A DNA stretch of 64,000 nt, taken from the NCBI GenBank assembly GCA_947470805.1, contig CANIVU010000005.1:94233-158232 (forward strand), in the 5' to 3' direction. Source of the DNA: Acidobacteriota bacterium. GTDB lineage: Bacteria; Acidobacteriota; Terriglobia; Bryobacterales; Bryobacteraceae. Position numbers and translations under genes: made by a program. A model generated the notes under the pieces. It did not search any database and was not told where the DNA came from. It saw only the letters and a program-made list of their open reading frames with translations. This document shows, one piece after another, positions 42,984-51,686 of the stretch (position 1 is the stretch's first letter; each line of letters begins with the position of its first letter).

Positions 42984-43836
42984 AGAGTTTGGAGTAGAGG
43001 GCGAGGAGGCGGGTCCAGGCTTTTTCGGCGAGGGGTTCGGCGTAGACGCGGCTGTCGGGCGGGCACCAGCCGTGGGCGGCGTCGTAGACTTCGATTTCGG
43101 CGCTCAGTTTGGCGTCGGCGAAGGTCTTCTTCAGGACGTCCTTGTCGGTTGGGGCGCGCTTGTCGTCGTTTTCGGCGATGGCGATGAGGAAGCTTGCCTT
43201 GGTCTTCGAGGCCTGGATGTGGGGGCTGTTGGCGGCCTCGCCACGGACGAGGCCGCCGCCGTGGAAGGACGCGACGGCACCGACACGGTCAGACGCGGCG
43301 GCGGTGCGGAAGGCCATGGGGCCGCCCATGCAGTAGCCCTGGGTGCCGATCTTCTTGTTCTTGGCCACCGACTTCTGGGCGTCAAGCCAGGCGACGAAGG
43401 CCTTGGCGTCGGTCATGTGGGTGGTTTCGTTGAGGCTCTGGGCGAGGGGCATCACTTCCTGGATGGGAGTGGCGGAGCCCTTGTCGGCCGTGGGGGATTT
43501 CTTGGTGCGGTAGAAGGGGTTGACCACGACGACCGAATAGCCGGATTCGGCGAGGCGCTTGCCCATTTGGCGGAAGGCAGGGCGGAGGCCGAAGATGTCC
43601 GGCCAGATGAGCACGCCGGGGGCGGTGCCGCTGGCGGGGTGGACAAAGTAGGCGTCGGCGGTGCCGTCGGGGGTGGTAATGGTGACGTCGGATTCGGAGA
43701 CGGTGGCGGCGTTGGCCGCCTGCGGCAACACCATGGACATGCCGGCGCTAAGCATGACGCCGAACTGCTTGCGGGTTACGCGGTTGAGCGACTCGGATTG
43801 CTGACAGTCCTCTTCAAAATGATTCTGATCGCACAT
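42982..43836 (-). CDS. Dienelactone hydrolase family protein, exported
   Basis: A 284-residue hydrolase with a long N-terminal export-type segment (RKQFGVMLSAGMSMVLPQAANA). The nucleophile elbow is GYCMGG with the catalytic Cys at 169, the DLH hallmark. The acid lies in AENDDKRAP and the His in DAAHGWCPPD. Dienelactone hydrolases open lactone rings of aromatic catabolites; exported members of this type have unknown substrates. It ends at the hairpin region. No partner gene is evident. Confidence 0.85.
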   Translation of the reverse strand: MCDQNHFEEDCQQSESLNRVTRKQFGVMLSAGMSMVLPQAANAATVSESDVTITTPDGTADAYFVHPASGTAPGVLIWPDIFGLRPAFRQMGKRLAESGYSVVVVNPFYRTKKSPTADKGSATPIQEVMPLAQSLNETTHMTDAKAFVAWLDAQKSVAKNKKIGTQGYCMGGPMAFRTAAASDRVGAVASFHGGGLVRGEAANSPHIQASKTKASFLIAIAENDDKRAPTDKDVLKKTFADAKLSAEIEVYDAAHGWCPPDSRVYAEPLAEKAWTRLLALYSKL

Positions 43837-43908
43837 AATGGCTCCTCAATTACCTGGTTTGGTTGGTCCACACCCTGTTTACTGGGTCATTATAGCGGCT
43901 TCGGAGGG

Positions 43909-44492
43909 CTATGCGATTAGCGTACTTTGCTCGATGTTGATCATGCGGGCGTAGAGGATTTGCTCGTTGACTTCGAGGTTGTTGATGAGGCGGAGGGTGT
44001 GACGATGCCGTCGCCGATCCACTCTTCGCGGATTTCGCCGTATTCGACTTCGAGAATGACGTTTTCGGCGCGATGGTCGTGGGAGACTCTGTCGGAATCC
44101 TGCCAGGTGCCGGCGGCGGAGAGTTCGGTGGCGGCTTGGAGGAAGCCCATGGCGTGGGACTTGGCGCGGGGCAGAGTTAACGTGAGTAACTCGCGTTCGA
44201 CGCGGTGGAAGTGGGTGTTGGTGTGGGCGTCGCCGAAGCGGATGTCCTTGGTGAGTTGGAGGAGGGCGTTGGTGGCGAGGTGGCCGGTGGCGATGAGTTG
44301 TTCGCGTGTGGTGTGGCGGTAGGTGTCGATGAAGTGTTTGAGGGAGAGGCGTTCGAGGCTAAGTTCGCGGAGGCGCTCGGCGCGGGCGGTGCGCTGGGGG
44401 ATGGGAACGGTGATCTGGCGCAGGGGAGTGGCGTTTGACGTGTTCAGACCTTGATCGGGCGTGATTGGGGGGAAAGCGTTCGCACTTTGTCG
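43909..44492 (-). pseudogene. Start-less, frameshifted gene remnant
   Basis: A long protein-like frame runs from a stop near 44493 to about 44000 without any ATG, GTG or TTG in a start position: NATPLRQITVPIPQRTARAE, SLKHFIDTYRHTTREQLIA, then MGFLQAATELSAAG and EYGEIREEWIGDGIV. After GDGIV a 2-nt insertion (CACAC) throws the frame, and the true tail LRLINNLEVNEQILYARM continues in another frame to TAG at 43909. The first half is helical and basic. Family not recognised; the missing start plus frameshift argue that it is dead. Confidence 0.6.
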
Positions 44493-44514
44493 TTTAGCGG
44501 CTTCAGCCTGGACC

Positions 44515-45681
44515 CTATTTTTTGGAGAAGAGGGTTTGGCGGCAGACGATGCGCTGCTTGGCGGTGATGGCGTTGCGCTGGGAATCGACCAGGCGGAATT
44601 CTCCTTGCTCGATGGCGAGGAGGGCGACGTCGGCGGGGGAGCCCGGGCGGAGGGTGCCGATGCCTTCGGCGCGGGCGATGACTTTGGCCGGGTTGATGGT
44701 GGTGCGGAGGAGGATGTCGTCGAAGGTCATGCCGAGGTGGAGCATCTTCGACATCGTTGTTGGCATGTCGTAGACCGGGCCTTCGATGTTGCGCTGGTAG
44801 ATGTCGCTCGAGATGGTATCGACCGGGAAGCCGGCGTCGAGGCACTTGCGCGCCTCGTTGAAGTTGAAGCTGCCGAGGCCGTGGCCGAGATCGAAGATCA
44901 CTCCGCGGGCACGGGCTTCGGCTACGCCGGGTTTGAGTTTGCCTTTGGCATCCGTTAGCGACGTACCGTGGCCGGTGTAGGAGTGGGTGATGATGTCGCC
45001 TTTGCGCATTTGCTCCAGGATGGCGGGGACTTCGGGCGGGGCGTCGCTGATGTGCACCATGAGTTTGAGCTTGTTTTCGTCGCAGAGTTCGCGGGCGATT
45101 TTGAGGAACTCCGGGCTGTACTGGCCGTTCATGTTGACGCCGATTTGTACCTTCACGCCGAGGAGGGTTTCGGGGTTTTTGGCGATCACCTCGGCGGTCG
45201 GGCGCATGGCGGCACGGGCCCATTTAATGGGGTCGCCGGTTGGGTCGCGGTTGGCGGGGTAGAGGTAGACGAAGCCGTAGACGCGGACGCGGGCGCGGTC
45301 GACGATGTACTTCTGGAAGCCGGCGGCGTTGTCGTAGGCGAAGCTGCCGGCTTCGACCCAGGTGGTGACGCCGGAGCGGGCGGCGACGGGGTCGGCTTCG
45401 ATGCCGGGGACGGAGCCCGCGCCGTAGAAGATGTGGGTGTGGAGGTCGACGATTCCGGGGGTGACGTAGAGGCCTTTGGCGTCGATGGTTTCACGGGCTT
45501 GTTCGGCGGGGATGGATGGTTCGACGGCGGCGATTTTGCCGTTGAGGATGGCGACGTCGGCCTTTGCTTTGAAGTTCGATTGCGGGTCACGGACTTCGCC
45601 GTTTTTGATGAGGATGTCGTAGCGGGGGGCTTGGGCGGCGAGGGCGGGGAGAGTTGCCAGGAGATGGCGGCGGGTGAGCAT
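44515..45681 (-). CDS. Amidohydrolase, deacetylase/dihydroorotase-like, exported
   Basis: A 388-residue metal-dependent hydrolase. The first metal pair is in GIVDLHTHIF, the bridging Lys probably in LGVKVQIG, further His in VHISDAPPE and THSYTGHG, and the Asp in ISSDIYQRN. The pattern matches the EF_0837/AHA_3915 amidohydrolase/deacetylase branch. The N-terminus (MLTRRHLLATLPALAAQ) is a twin-Arg-like signal, so it acts outside the cytoplasm. It deacylates an N-acyl compound or opens a cyclic amide; substrate unknown. Confidence 0.87.
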   Translation of the reverse strand: MLTRRHLLATLPALAAQAPRYDILIKNGEVRDPQSNFKAKADVAILNGKIAAVEPSIPAEQARETIDAKGLYVTPGIVDLHTHIFYGAGSVPGIEADPVAARSGVTTWVEAGSFAYDNAAGFQKYIVDRARVRVYGFVYLYPANRDPTGDPIKWARAAMRPTAEVIAKNPETLLGVKVQIGVNMNGQYSPEFLKIARELCDENKLKLMVHISDAPPEVPAILEQMRKGDIITHSYTGHGTSLTDAKGKLKPGVAEARARGVIFDLGHGLGSFNFNEARKCLDAGFPVDTISSDIYQRNIEGPVYDMPTTMSKMLHLGMTFDDILLRTTINPAKVIARAEGIGTLRPGSPADVALLAIEQGEFRLVDSQRNAITAKQRIVCRQTLFSKK

Positions 45682-45799
45682 TTGCGAGAATTTTACATCA
45701 TGCGTGATCTGAAGGGGCGAGTGGCGTTGGGTTGAGGTTGGGGGGGGGCTTTCTTTGCTTCTGCTTCTCTGCTTCCCGTTCCCTGCTTACCATTCCCGG

Positions 45800-45868
45800 G
45801 GTGCCTGGCACCGGGGAGAGTGATTTGGTGAGGGGTGGTTGCGTCGGACAGGCCCGGTGCCAGGCACC
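45800..45868. repeat. 69-bp palindrome-ended element, copy 1
   Basis: It starts GGTGCCTGGCACC, itself a palindrome, and ends GGTGCCAGGCACC. The end 13-mers are inverted copies of each other, so the 69 bp can fold as a stem-loop. It is closely similar over its whole length to 55312-55380. It lies 3' of the esterase at 45950 and upstream of the amidohydrolase; polypyrimidine stretches flank it on both sides. Confidence 0.75.
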
Positions 45869-45949
45869 ACGCGGAGTTTCGGTTGGGGGAGACTGGTTAC
45901 GCACCCTCCCCTTCTTGCCTGTCCGCTCTTCCTTCTTCCGTTCCTCTTC

Positions 45950-47062
45950 CTATTTCTGACGCGGCTTGTAGCCTTGCCAGATGTATTCGAGGGCTTCGGG
46001 GAGGGTTTGGGCCTTCACGGCGCGGTCGGTGTGGCCGGCGTTCTTCACGAACAGGAACTGGTAGGGGTAGCCCTTCGCTTTCAGGACGCGGGCCATGTGT
46101 TCGTTGGCGAGGACCCAGTCGTGATGCGCGTCGCGGGTGATGAGGTTGTCGCGGTCGCTGATTTCGAGCCAGAGGCGGAGGGGCTTGCGGGGGCTGTTGG
46201 CGATGAACGCTTTATTGGAATGGAACTCCCAGGCGCCGAGGGGGTAGTTGGGATCGAGCGGCCATTGCTGGTTGACGTAGGTGCCGGAGTAGGTGAGCAC
46301 GCGGTGGTACCACTCGGGGTGGAACCAGGCCATGATGAGGGCCGCGGAGCCGCCGGAGCTGCCGCCCATGGTGGCGCGGGCGTCGGGGTCCTTGGTGAGT
46401 TTGACGTTGGCTTTGGCTTCGACGAGGGGGAGCACTTCTTTCTCCACGAACTCGGCGTAGAGGCCGGACATGGTGTCGTATTCGAGGCCGCGCTGGGAGC
46501 CCTGGGCATCACCGCTGCCGTTGCCGATGGAGATGGCGACCATGGCGGGGACGCGCTTTTGGTGGATCAGATTATCGAGGGCGATGAAGAGCGACTTGTC
46601 GGGACCGTCGGCGCCGACGATGAAGGGCGCGGCGGTGCCGGGCACGTACTGCTTGGGCACGTAGACGGAGACCTTGCGGGTGTAGGGGGCGGGGTGGGAG
46701 GAGATGACGAGCTTGGTGGGATCGGCTGGATCCTGGCGGGGGAAGGTGTTGCGCTCGCGGGCGATGCCGGGGTAGGTTTTGCTGTCGGTGGACTCCATGG
46801 TGAAGTCGATGACGGTGCCCTGGGGGACGCCGGGCTGGACGGTCATGGCGGGGTCCGGATTGTGGGTGGGACCGATGATGAAGTTGCCGTTTTGTTTGGG
46901 CGAGGGGAGGGTGCCGTCGGGGAGTTCCTTGGCCTTGACGTAGCCGGGGGTGTGCGGGTCGCGGGTGGGGGGAGGGGTGCGTGGGGGGCGTGCGGGGGCG
47001 GCGGGGGGTGTTTGGGCGATGGCGGAAAGGGCCAGGGTTGTGATGAGTAGTAGGCGCTTCAT
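45950..47062 (-). CDS. Secreted esterase (CE1/esterase D-like)
   Basis: A 370-residue exported esterase. A signal peptide (MKRLLLITTLALSAIAQ) and a Pro-rich linker (TPPAAPARPPRTPPPTRDP) precede the alpha/beta-hydrolase core: APFIVGADGPD, nucleophile elbow GGSSGG near residue 237, ISDRDNL with the acid, and NAGHTDRA with the His. The pattern fits feruloyl/esterase-D enzymes releasing acyl groups from polysaccharide. A TonB receptor is divergent across 60 bp, hinting at a joint uptake system. Confidence 0.85.
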   Translation of the reverse strand: MKRLLLITTLALSAIAQTPPAAPARPPRTPPPTRDPHTPGYVKAKELPDGTLPSPKQNGNFIIGPTHNPDPAMTVQPGVPQGTVIDFTMESTDSKTYPGIARERNTFPRQDPADPTKLVISSHPAPYTRKVSVYVPKQYVPGTAAPFIVGADGPDKSLFIALDNLIHQKRVPAMVAISIGNGSGDAQGSQRGLEYDTMSGLYAEFVEKEVLPLVEAKANVKLTKDPDARATMGGSSGGSAALIMAWFHPEWYHRVLTYSGTYVNQQWPLDPNYPLGAWEFHSNKAFIANSPRKPLRLWLEISDRDNLITRDAHHDWVLANEHMARVLKAKGYPYQFLFVKNAGHTDRAVKAQTLPEALEYIWQGYKPRQK

Positions 47063-47122
47063 GGGTTGTGAGTTAACAGTCTATCGCTGTGTGGACGGTT
47101 ATATACTGGCCGGGGCCTTCTT

Positions 47123-50100
47123 ATGATTCGAACTTTGGTTGTTCTGCTTGCCGCCGGAATGGCGGCGTTTTCTCAGACGTCGACGGGGACGTTGAATGGA
47201 TCTGTTCAGGACTCGTCGGGTGCGACGATTCCGGGGGCGCGCGTGCGCATCCTGGGGACGGAGACGGGAGAGCTGGTCCGCGATGTGACGACGGGGCCGG
47301 AGGGGCTGTTTGCGGCGCCGTTGTTGCGGCCGAGCAACTACACAGTGGAAGTGTCGGCGAATGGGTTTAAGCGGCTGACGCGGAGCGGGATTACGCTGCG
47401 TGTGGACGACGTATTGAACCTGCGACTGGCGCTGGAGGTGGGCGCGATGACGGAGGCCGTGACCGTCAGCGCGAGTGCGGAACTGCTGGAGCAATCGACG
47501 AACACGGTGGGGCAGACGATCGATAACCGGACGATGCAGCAGTTGCCGTTGAACGGGCGGAACTACTTGCAGCTGGGCGGGCTGACGGCGGGGACGGTGC
47601 CGAATACGCGGACGCGGGACCAATCGTTTTCTGCTTACGGGAACCGCGGGTTGCAGAACGCGTTTTTGTTGGACGGGGCGCGGAACCAGAACTACTTGCG
47701 CGGGTTGGATAACCGGGCGCGGGACGCGATGCGGCCGTCGTTGGAAGCCATTTCGGAATTCAAGGTGCAGACGTCGAACTATTCGGCGGAGTATGGGGCG
47801 TCGGCGGGGGCGGTGGTGACGGTGGTGACGAAGTCGGGCACGAACGATTTTCATGGGTCGGCGCTGGAGTTTTTGCGGAACAACGCGTTTGACGCGCGGG
47901 ACTATTTTCTGTTGCCGTCGGCGAAGAAGCCATTGTTTATTGAGCATCAGTATGGCGGGTCGGCGGGCGGAAAGATTGTGAAGAATCGGGCGTGGTGGCA
48001 CACGGCGTATCAGCGCACGCATATCAGCCAGGGTTCGGCATCGAACGGGGCGGTGCCGTTGCCGCAGGAGCGGGCCGGGGTGTTTGCGGTGCCGGTGTTT
48101 GACCCGGCGACGACGCGGGCGAATCCGGCGGGGACGGGGTCCGTGCGGGATCCGTTTCCGAATAATGCGATTCCGGTGGCGCGGTTTGACGCGTTGGGGA
48201 AGAGCCTGGTGGACCGGTATCCGAACCCGCAGTTGCCGGGGGCGGCGATTAACTATTTCAACAATCCGTTGTTGTCGACGCGGTCGCACAACGCGACGGT
48301 GCGGGGCGATTTTAAGCTGAGCGATAAGGACACGATTTTTGCGCGATGGTCGTTGGACCAGGGGGCGTTTACGGCCTTGCCGTTGTTGCCGCTGGGGGCG
48401 CAGACGGGCGTGGTGCGGGATGTGCCGTCGCGGAGTTTTGGCGTGGGGTATACGCGCATTATTACGCCGACGATGATTAACGAGGCGCGGTTTGCTTATA
48501 ACAAAGTGGGCCTGACGCAGGACGCGACGGAGAAGCTGGAGAACCTGATTCCAGGGGCGCTGGCGAGTTCGGTGCAGAGCGGGATGCCGTCGATTAACAT
48601 TACGGGTTATGCGGGGATTGGGGCGCGGCCGGCGAATTTTGACAATGTTCCGGTGACGAAGGTTTCGAAGGTGTATAACTTCTCCGACAACATTTCGATT
48701 GTGCACGGGAAGCAGACGACGAAGTTTGGCGTGGACTTCCAGTACATTGACGCGCCGACGTTTGCGACGCTGGACGGGCGCGGGTCATTTGGGTTCACAG
48801 GCGTTTTTACGCAGAACCCGCAGCGGCGGCCGGGGAGCGGGAGTTCGGTGGCGGATATTTTGCTGGGGCTGCCGAATTCGATTACGACGGGGACGCCGTC
48901 GGACGCCAATGAGCGGGCGCGGAACACCTATTTTTACGTGCAGAACGATTGGAATTTGACGTCGCGCCTGACGTTGAACGCGGGGGCGCGGTATGAACTG
49001 ACGAGCCCCTTCTATGACGCCAATAACCGGTTGGCGAATCTGGTTTTGGACAGCGGAAATCCGCTGTACGGGCAGTATGTGATGGCGGGCGATGCGCGGT
49101 TGCCGCGGGCGTTGCAGGCCACTGACAAGAACAACATTGCGCCGCGGGCGGGCTTTGCTTATAAGGCGCCGGGGAAGATGGTGATTCGTGGCGGGTTCGG
49201 CATTTTCTTTGCGCAGGATGAGGGGTTCGGTGTGAGCCAGCGGATGACGAATAATCCGCCGTTTGTGGGCTTTGGCGGGTTTGCGCTGGTGAGCGATCAG
49301 CTGAATATTTCGAGCACGATTCCGCTGAGTGGGAAGTTGCCGGCGCGGCCGGCGGCGATTGATCCGGCGACCTATAAGTTGGACCCGAAGGCGACGGCGC
49401 AGATCCGGAGCTGGTCGACGCGGTTCACGCTGCCGTATGTGCAGCAGTGGAACCTGAATATTCAGAAAGAGCTGACGAAGAATGTTGTTTGGGAGCTTGG
49501 GTATGTGGGCAATCACGGCGTGAAGTTGTATGGGGCTTATGAGGGGAATCAGCCCACGCCGGGGCCGGGCGCGGTGAATTCGCGGCGGCCGTTGAGCGCG
49601 ATTTATTCGGGGAGTATTTTGAAGGTCGACCCGTGGGTGACGAGCAATTATCAGGGCATATCGACGCGGCTGGAACGGCGGTTCGCCGAGGGGTTCAGCT
49701 TGCTGGCGGTGTATACATTTGGGAAGTCGCTGGACATGCAGACGACGATTGATTTGTGCGATGGATGCACGAATTCGAGCGGGTCCGGCGCGATTTCCGA
49801 TACCAGGAACCGGCGGCTGAATTATGGGTTGAGCGATCATCACACGGCGCACCGGATGGTGGTGAGCGGGTTCTGGGAACTGCCGTTTGGGAAGGGACAC
49901 AGACTACTGGCGAATGGCGCCGCGGCGGCGATGGCGGGCGGCTGGGCGTTTAGCGGGATTACGACGTTGTCGGGCGGTTTGCCGTATACGTTGAACCTGA
50001 ATTTCGATAATGCCAATAACGGGACGACGAACTGGCCGAACCGGATTGGGAATGGCCGGTTGGATAATCCGACGGTGGGGCGATGGTTCGACACGGCGGC

Positions 50101-50377
50101 GTTTGTGTTCCCGGCGCAGTATACGATCGGCAATGCGGGGCGCAATATTCTGACGGGGCCGGGGACGGTGAGCAGCGATATCTCGTTGCAGCGGAATTTC
50201 CGGATTCCGTTGCGGGAATCGATGCGGATGGAGTTCCGGGCGGAGGCGTTCAATTTGTTCAACACGCCGCAGTTGGGGCAGCCGGCGTTGACGCTGGGGA
50301 CGGCGCAGTTCGGGACGATCAGTTCGACGGCGCGGGCGAACCGGCAGTTGCAGTTGGGGTTGAAGTTTTTGTTCTAA
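47123..50377 (+). CDS. TonB-dependent receptor, Oar-like, with N-terminal carboxypeptidase-regulatory domain
   Basis: A 1084-residue outer-membrane receptor. Signal peptide (MIRTLVVLLAAGMAAFSQ), then a regulatory beta-sandwich (STGTLNGSVQDSSGATIPGA), a plug region with LPLNGRNYLQLGGLTAG, and a barrel ending in LGLKFLF. It is a paralogue of the 35013 receptor but has a different, G-rich codon choice. A TATACT hexamer (47102-47107) lies 15 nt before the ATG. The glyoxalase-family gene follows after 18 bp, so they are co-transcribed. Confidence 0.9.
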   Translation: MIRTLVVLLAAGMAAFSQTSTGTLNGSVQDSSGATIPGARVRILGTETGELVRDVTTGPEGLFAAPLLRPSNYTVEVSANGFKRLTRSGITLRVDDVLNLRLALEVGAMTEAVTVSASAELLEQSTNTVGQTIDNRTMQQLPLNGRNYLQLGGLTAGTVPNTRTRDQSFSAYGNRGLQNAFLLDGARNQNYLRGLDNRARDAMRPSLEAISEFKVQTSNYSAEYGASAGAVVTVVTKSGTNDFHGSALEFLRNNAFDARDYFLLPSAKKPLFIEHQYGGSAGGKIVKNRAWWHTAYQRTHISQGSASNGAVPLPQERAGVFAVPVFDPATTRANPAGTGSVRDPFPNNAIPVARFDALGKSLVDRYPNPQLPGAAINYFNNPLLSTRSHNATVRGDFKLSDKDTIFARWSLDQGAFTALPLLPLGAQTGVVRDVPSRSFGVGYTRIITPTMINEARFAYNKVGLTQDATEKLENLIPGALASSVQSGMPSINITGYAGIGARPANFDNVPVTKVSKVYNFSDNISIVHGKQTTKFGVDFQYIDAPTFATLDGRGSFGFTGVFTQNPQRRPGSGSSVADILLGLPNSITTGTPSDANERARNTYFYVQNDWNLTSRLTLNAGARYELTSPFYDANNRLANLVLDSGNPLYGQYVMAGDARLPRALQATDKNNIAPRAGFAYKAPGKMVIRGGFGIFFAQDEGFGVSQRMTNNPPFVGFGGFALVSDQLNISSTIPLSGKLPARPAAIDPATYKLDPKATAQIRSWSTRFTLPYVQQWNLNIQKELTKNVVWELGYVGNHGVKLYGAYEGNQPTPGPGAVNSRRPLSAIYSGSILKVDPWVTSNYQGISTRLERRFAEGFSLLAVYTFGKSLDMQTTIDLCDGCTNSSGSGAISDTRNRRLNYGLSDHHTAHRMVVSGFWELPFGKGHRLLANGAAAAMAGGWAFSGITTLSGGLPYTLNLNFDNANNGTTNWPNRIGNGRLDNPTVGRWFDTAAFVFPAQYTIGNAGRNILTGPGTVSSDISLQRNFRIPLRESMRMEFRAEAFNLFNTPQLGQPALTLGTAQFGTISSTARANRQLQLGLKFLF

Positions 50378-50395
50378 TTTGGGGGAGGTGTCAAG

Positions 50396-50770
50396 ATGCT
50401 AGGAAATGCCAGCGTTGTTGCGATTGTGATGACGGCGGACGGGGCGCGGGCTCGGCGTTTTTATGAAGAGACGCTGGGCCTGCGGTTTGTGGTGGACGAC
50501 GGGTTTGCGCAGGTGTTTGATGCCAACGGCGTGACGCTGCGGGTGAGTGTGATGGAGGGGTATGCGGCGCCGTCGTACTCGGTGTTGGGGTGGACGGTGG
50601 CGGACATCGCGGCGACGGTGCGGGCGTTGGCGGCGGCGGGGGTGGAGACGTTGCGGTATCCGTTTTTTGAACAGGATGAGTTGGGGATTTGGACGGCGCC
50701 GGATGGGGTGGCGAAGGTGGCGTTTTTTAGTGATCCGGATGGGAATGTGCTGAGTGTGACGGAGGGATAG
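50396..50770 (+). CDS. VOC/glyoxalase-fold protein
   Basis: A 124-residue two-module VOC protein: VAIVMTADGARARRFYEETLGLRF, then WTVADIAATVRALAAAGVE and FFSDPDGNVLSVTEG at the end. The metal-ligand positions typical of glyoxalase I are only partly present. A very strong GGGGGAGG ribosome site precedes the ATG. It follows the TonB receptor by 18 bp. Reaction unknown. Confidence 0.85.
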   Translation: MLGNASVVAIVMTADGARARRFYEETLGLRFVVDDGFAQVFDANGVTLRVSVMEGYAAPSYSVLGWTVADIAATVRALAAAGVETLRYPFFEQDELGIWTAPDGVAKVAFFSDPDGNVLSVTEG

Positions 50771-50803
50771 AGGTTTTTTGCTCTTATCCTCCTGCGCTTC
50801 TGT

Positions 50804-50923
50804 GGGGGTGTGTCGCGTCTTGGGGGACCCACCGTCGCCCTTTGGGCTATGGCGGGCAAGCACGGTTCTCTGTGCGACGGAACCAGTCGGAGGGGCTGCC
50901 CGCCATGTCCCCGGGGGTGGTTG
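50804..50923 (-). repeat. 3'-end intergenic element, copy E
   Basis: Reverse orientation: it begins CCACCCCCGGGGACATGGCG near 50920 and ends GTCCCCCAAGACGCGACACA near 50804. It lies 42 nt 3' of the methyltransferase stop in the same orientation as that gene and between convergent genes. The longer middle holds an inner GC-rich hairpin. Confidence 0.7.
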
Positions 50924-50964
50924 GTGGTTGTTGCTGGGGGTAGGGGGAATTGTTGGCGGTATCG

Positions 50965-51678
50965 CTATGGTTTGGTCCATTCCATGACGAGGAACCAGGG
51001 GGCTCGGCGGTAGGCGCGGGCGCGGGCTGGGGAGGCGGCGGCGGTGGGGGAGGGCTCGTCGAAGTAGGTGAGTTGGAGGCCGGTGGCGATGAGGGCGCTG
51101 AGGTAGGCGCTGAGGGGGCGATGGTGATTGACGACGCGGATGCCGCGGTAGGCGATCCACATGGCGCGCTCGTCGAGGTAGTTGTCGATGGGGTAATGGA
51201 GGCGGGCGCCGTTGGCGTCTTTGACCCAGCCGGATTCGCCGCCGGCGGTGTTGAAGCTGGTGAGATTGGCGATTAAGAGAGTGCCGCCGGGCTTGAGGAC
51301 GCGGGCCATTTCGGGGATGGCGGTGCGGATGTCGGGGATGTCGATGAGGGTGAGATAGCTGATGAGAATGTCGAAGGAGTTGTTGGGGAACGGGAGATTT
51401 TCGGCGGGGGCTTCGAGGTAGGCGCCGTTGGGGTCCTTGGCGCGGGCGGCGGAGATGAGGGCGGGGGTGGGGTCGATGCCGGTGGTGTGGACGCCGTGTT
51501 GCTGGAGCATGCGGCAGAAGCGGCCTTCGCCGCAGCCGACGTCGAGGGCGGATTGGGGGGATTGGCGCAGGGCGCGGGGGAGCATGACGGGATCGAGGAC
51601 GTAGCGGCGGCCGAAGTCGCCGTCGTCACCCATCTCCTCGATCCACGCGTTGGCGGAGGATTGCCAGCCGTTGTCCAT
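50965..51678 (-). CDS. SAM-dependent class I methyltransferase
   Basis: A 237-residue Rossmann-fold methyltransferase. The SAM loop is ALDVGCGEGRFCRMLQ near residue 41, followed by TGIDPTPALI, the motif AENLPFPNNSFDILISYL, and MARVLKPGGTLLIANL. It resembles the Methyltransf_11 group acting on small molecules. It starts 8 bp after the PqaA-like gene stop, so they share a transcript. Substrate unknown. Confidence 0.88.
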   Translation of the reverse strand: MDNGWQSSANAWIEEMGDDGDFGRRYVLDPVMLPRALRQSPQSALDVGCGEGRFCRMLQQHGVHTTGIDPTPALISAARAKDPNGAYLEAPAENLPFPNNSFDILISYLTLIDIPDIRTAIPEMARVLKPGGTLLIANLTSFNTAGGESGWVKDANGARLHYPIDNYLDERAMWIAYRGIRVVNHHRPLSAYLSALIATGLQLTYFDEPSPTAAASPARARAYRRAPWFLVMEWTKP

Positions 51679-51686
51679 TGCTTATT

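Noticed and set aside
38000..43000. Replication origin at the skew change
   Set aside because: Only one DnaA-box-like TTTTCCACA (about 42787) was seen, with no dnaA, dnaN, gidA or parAB genes. The skew change is reported but not called oriC.
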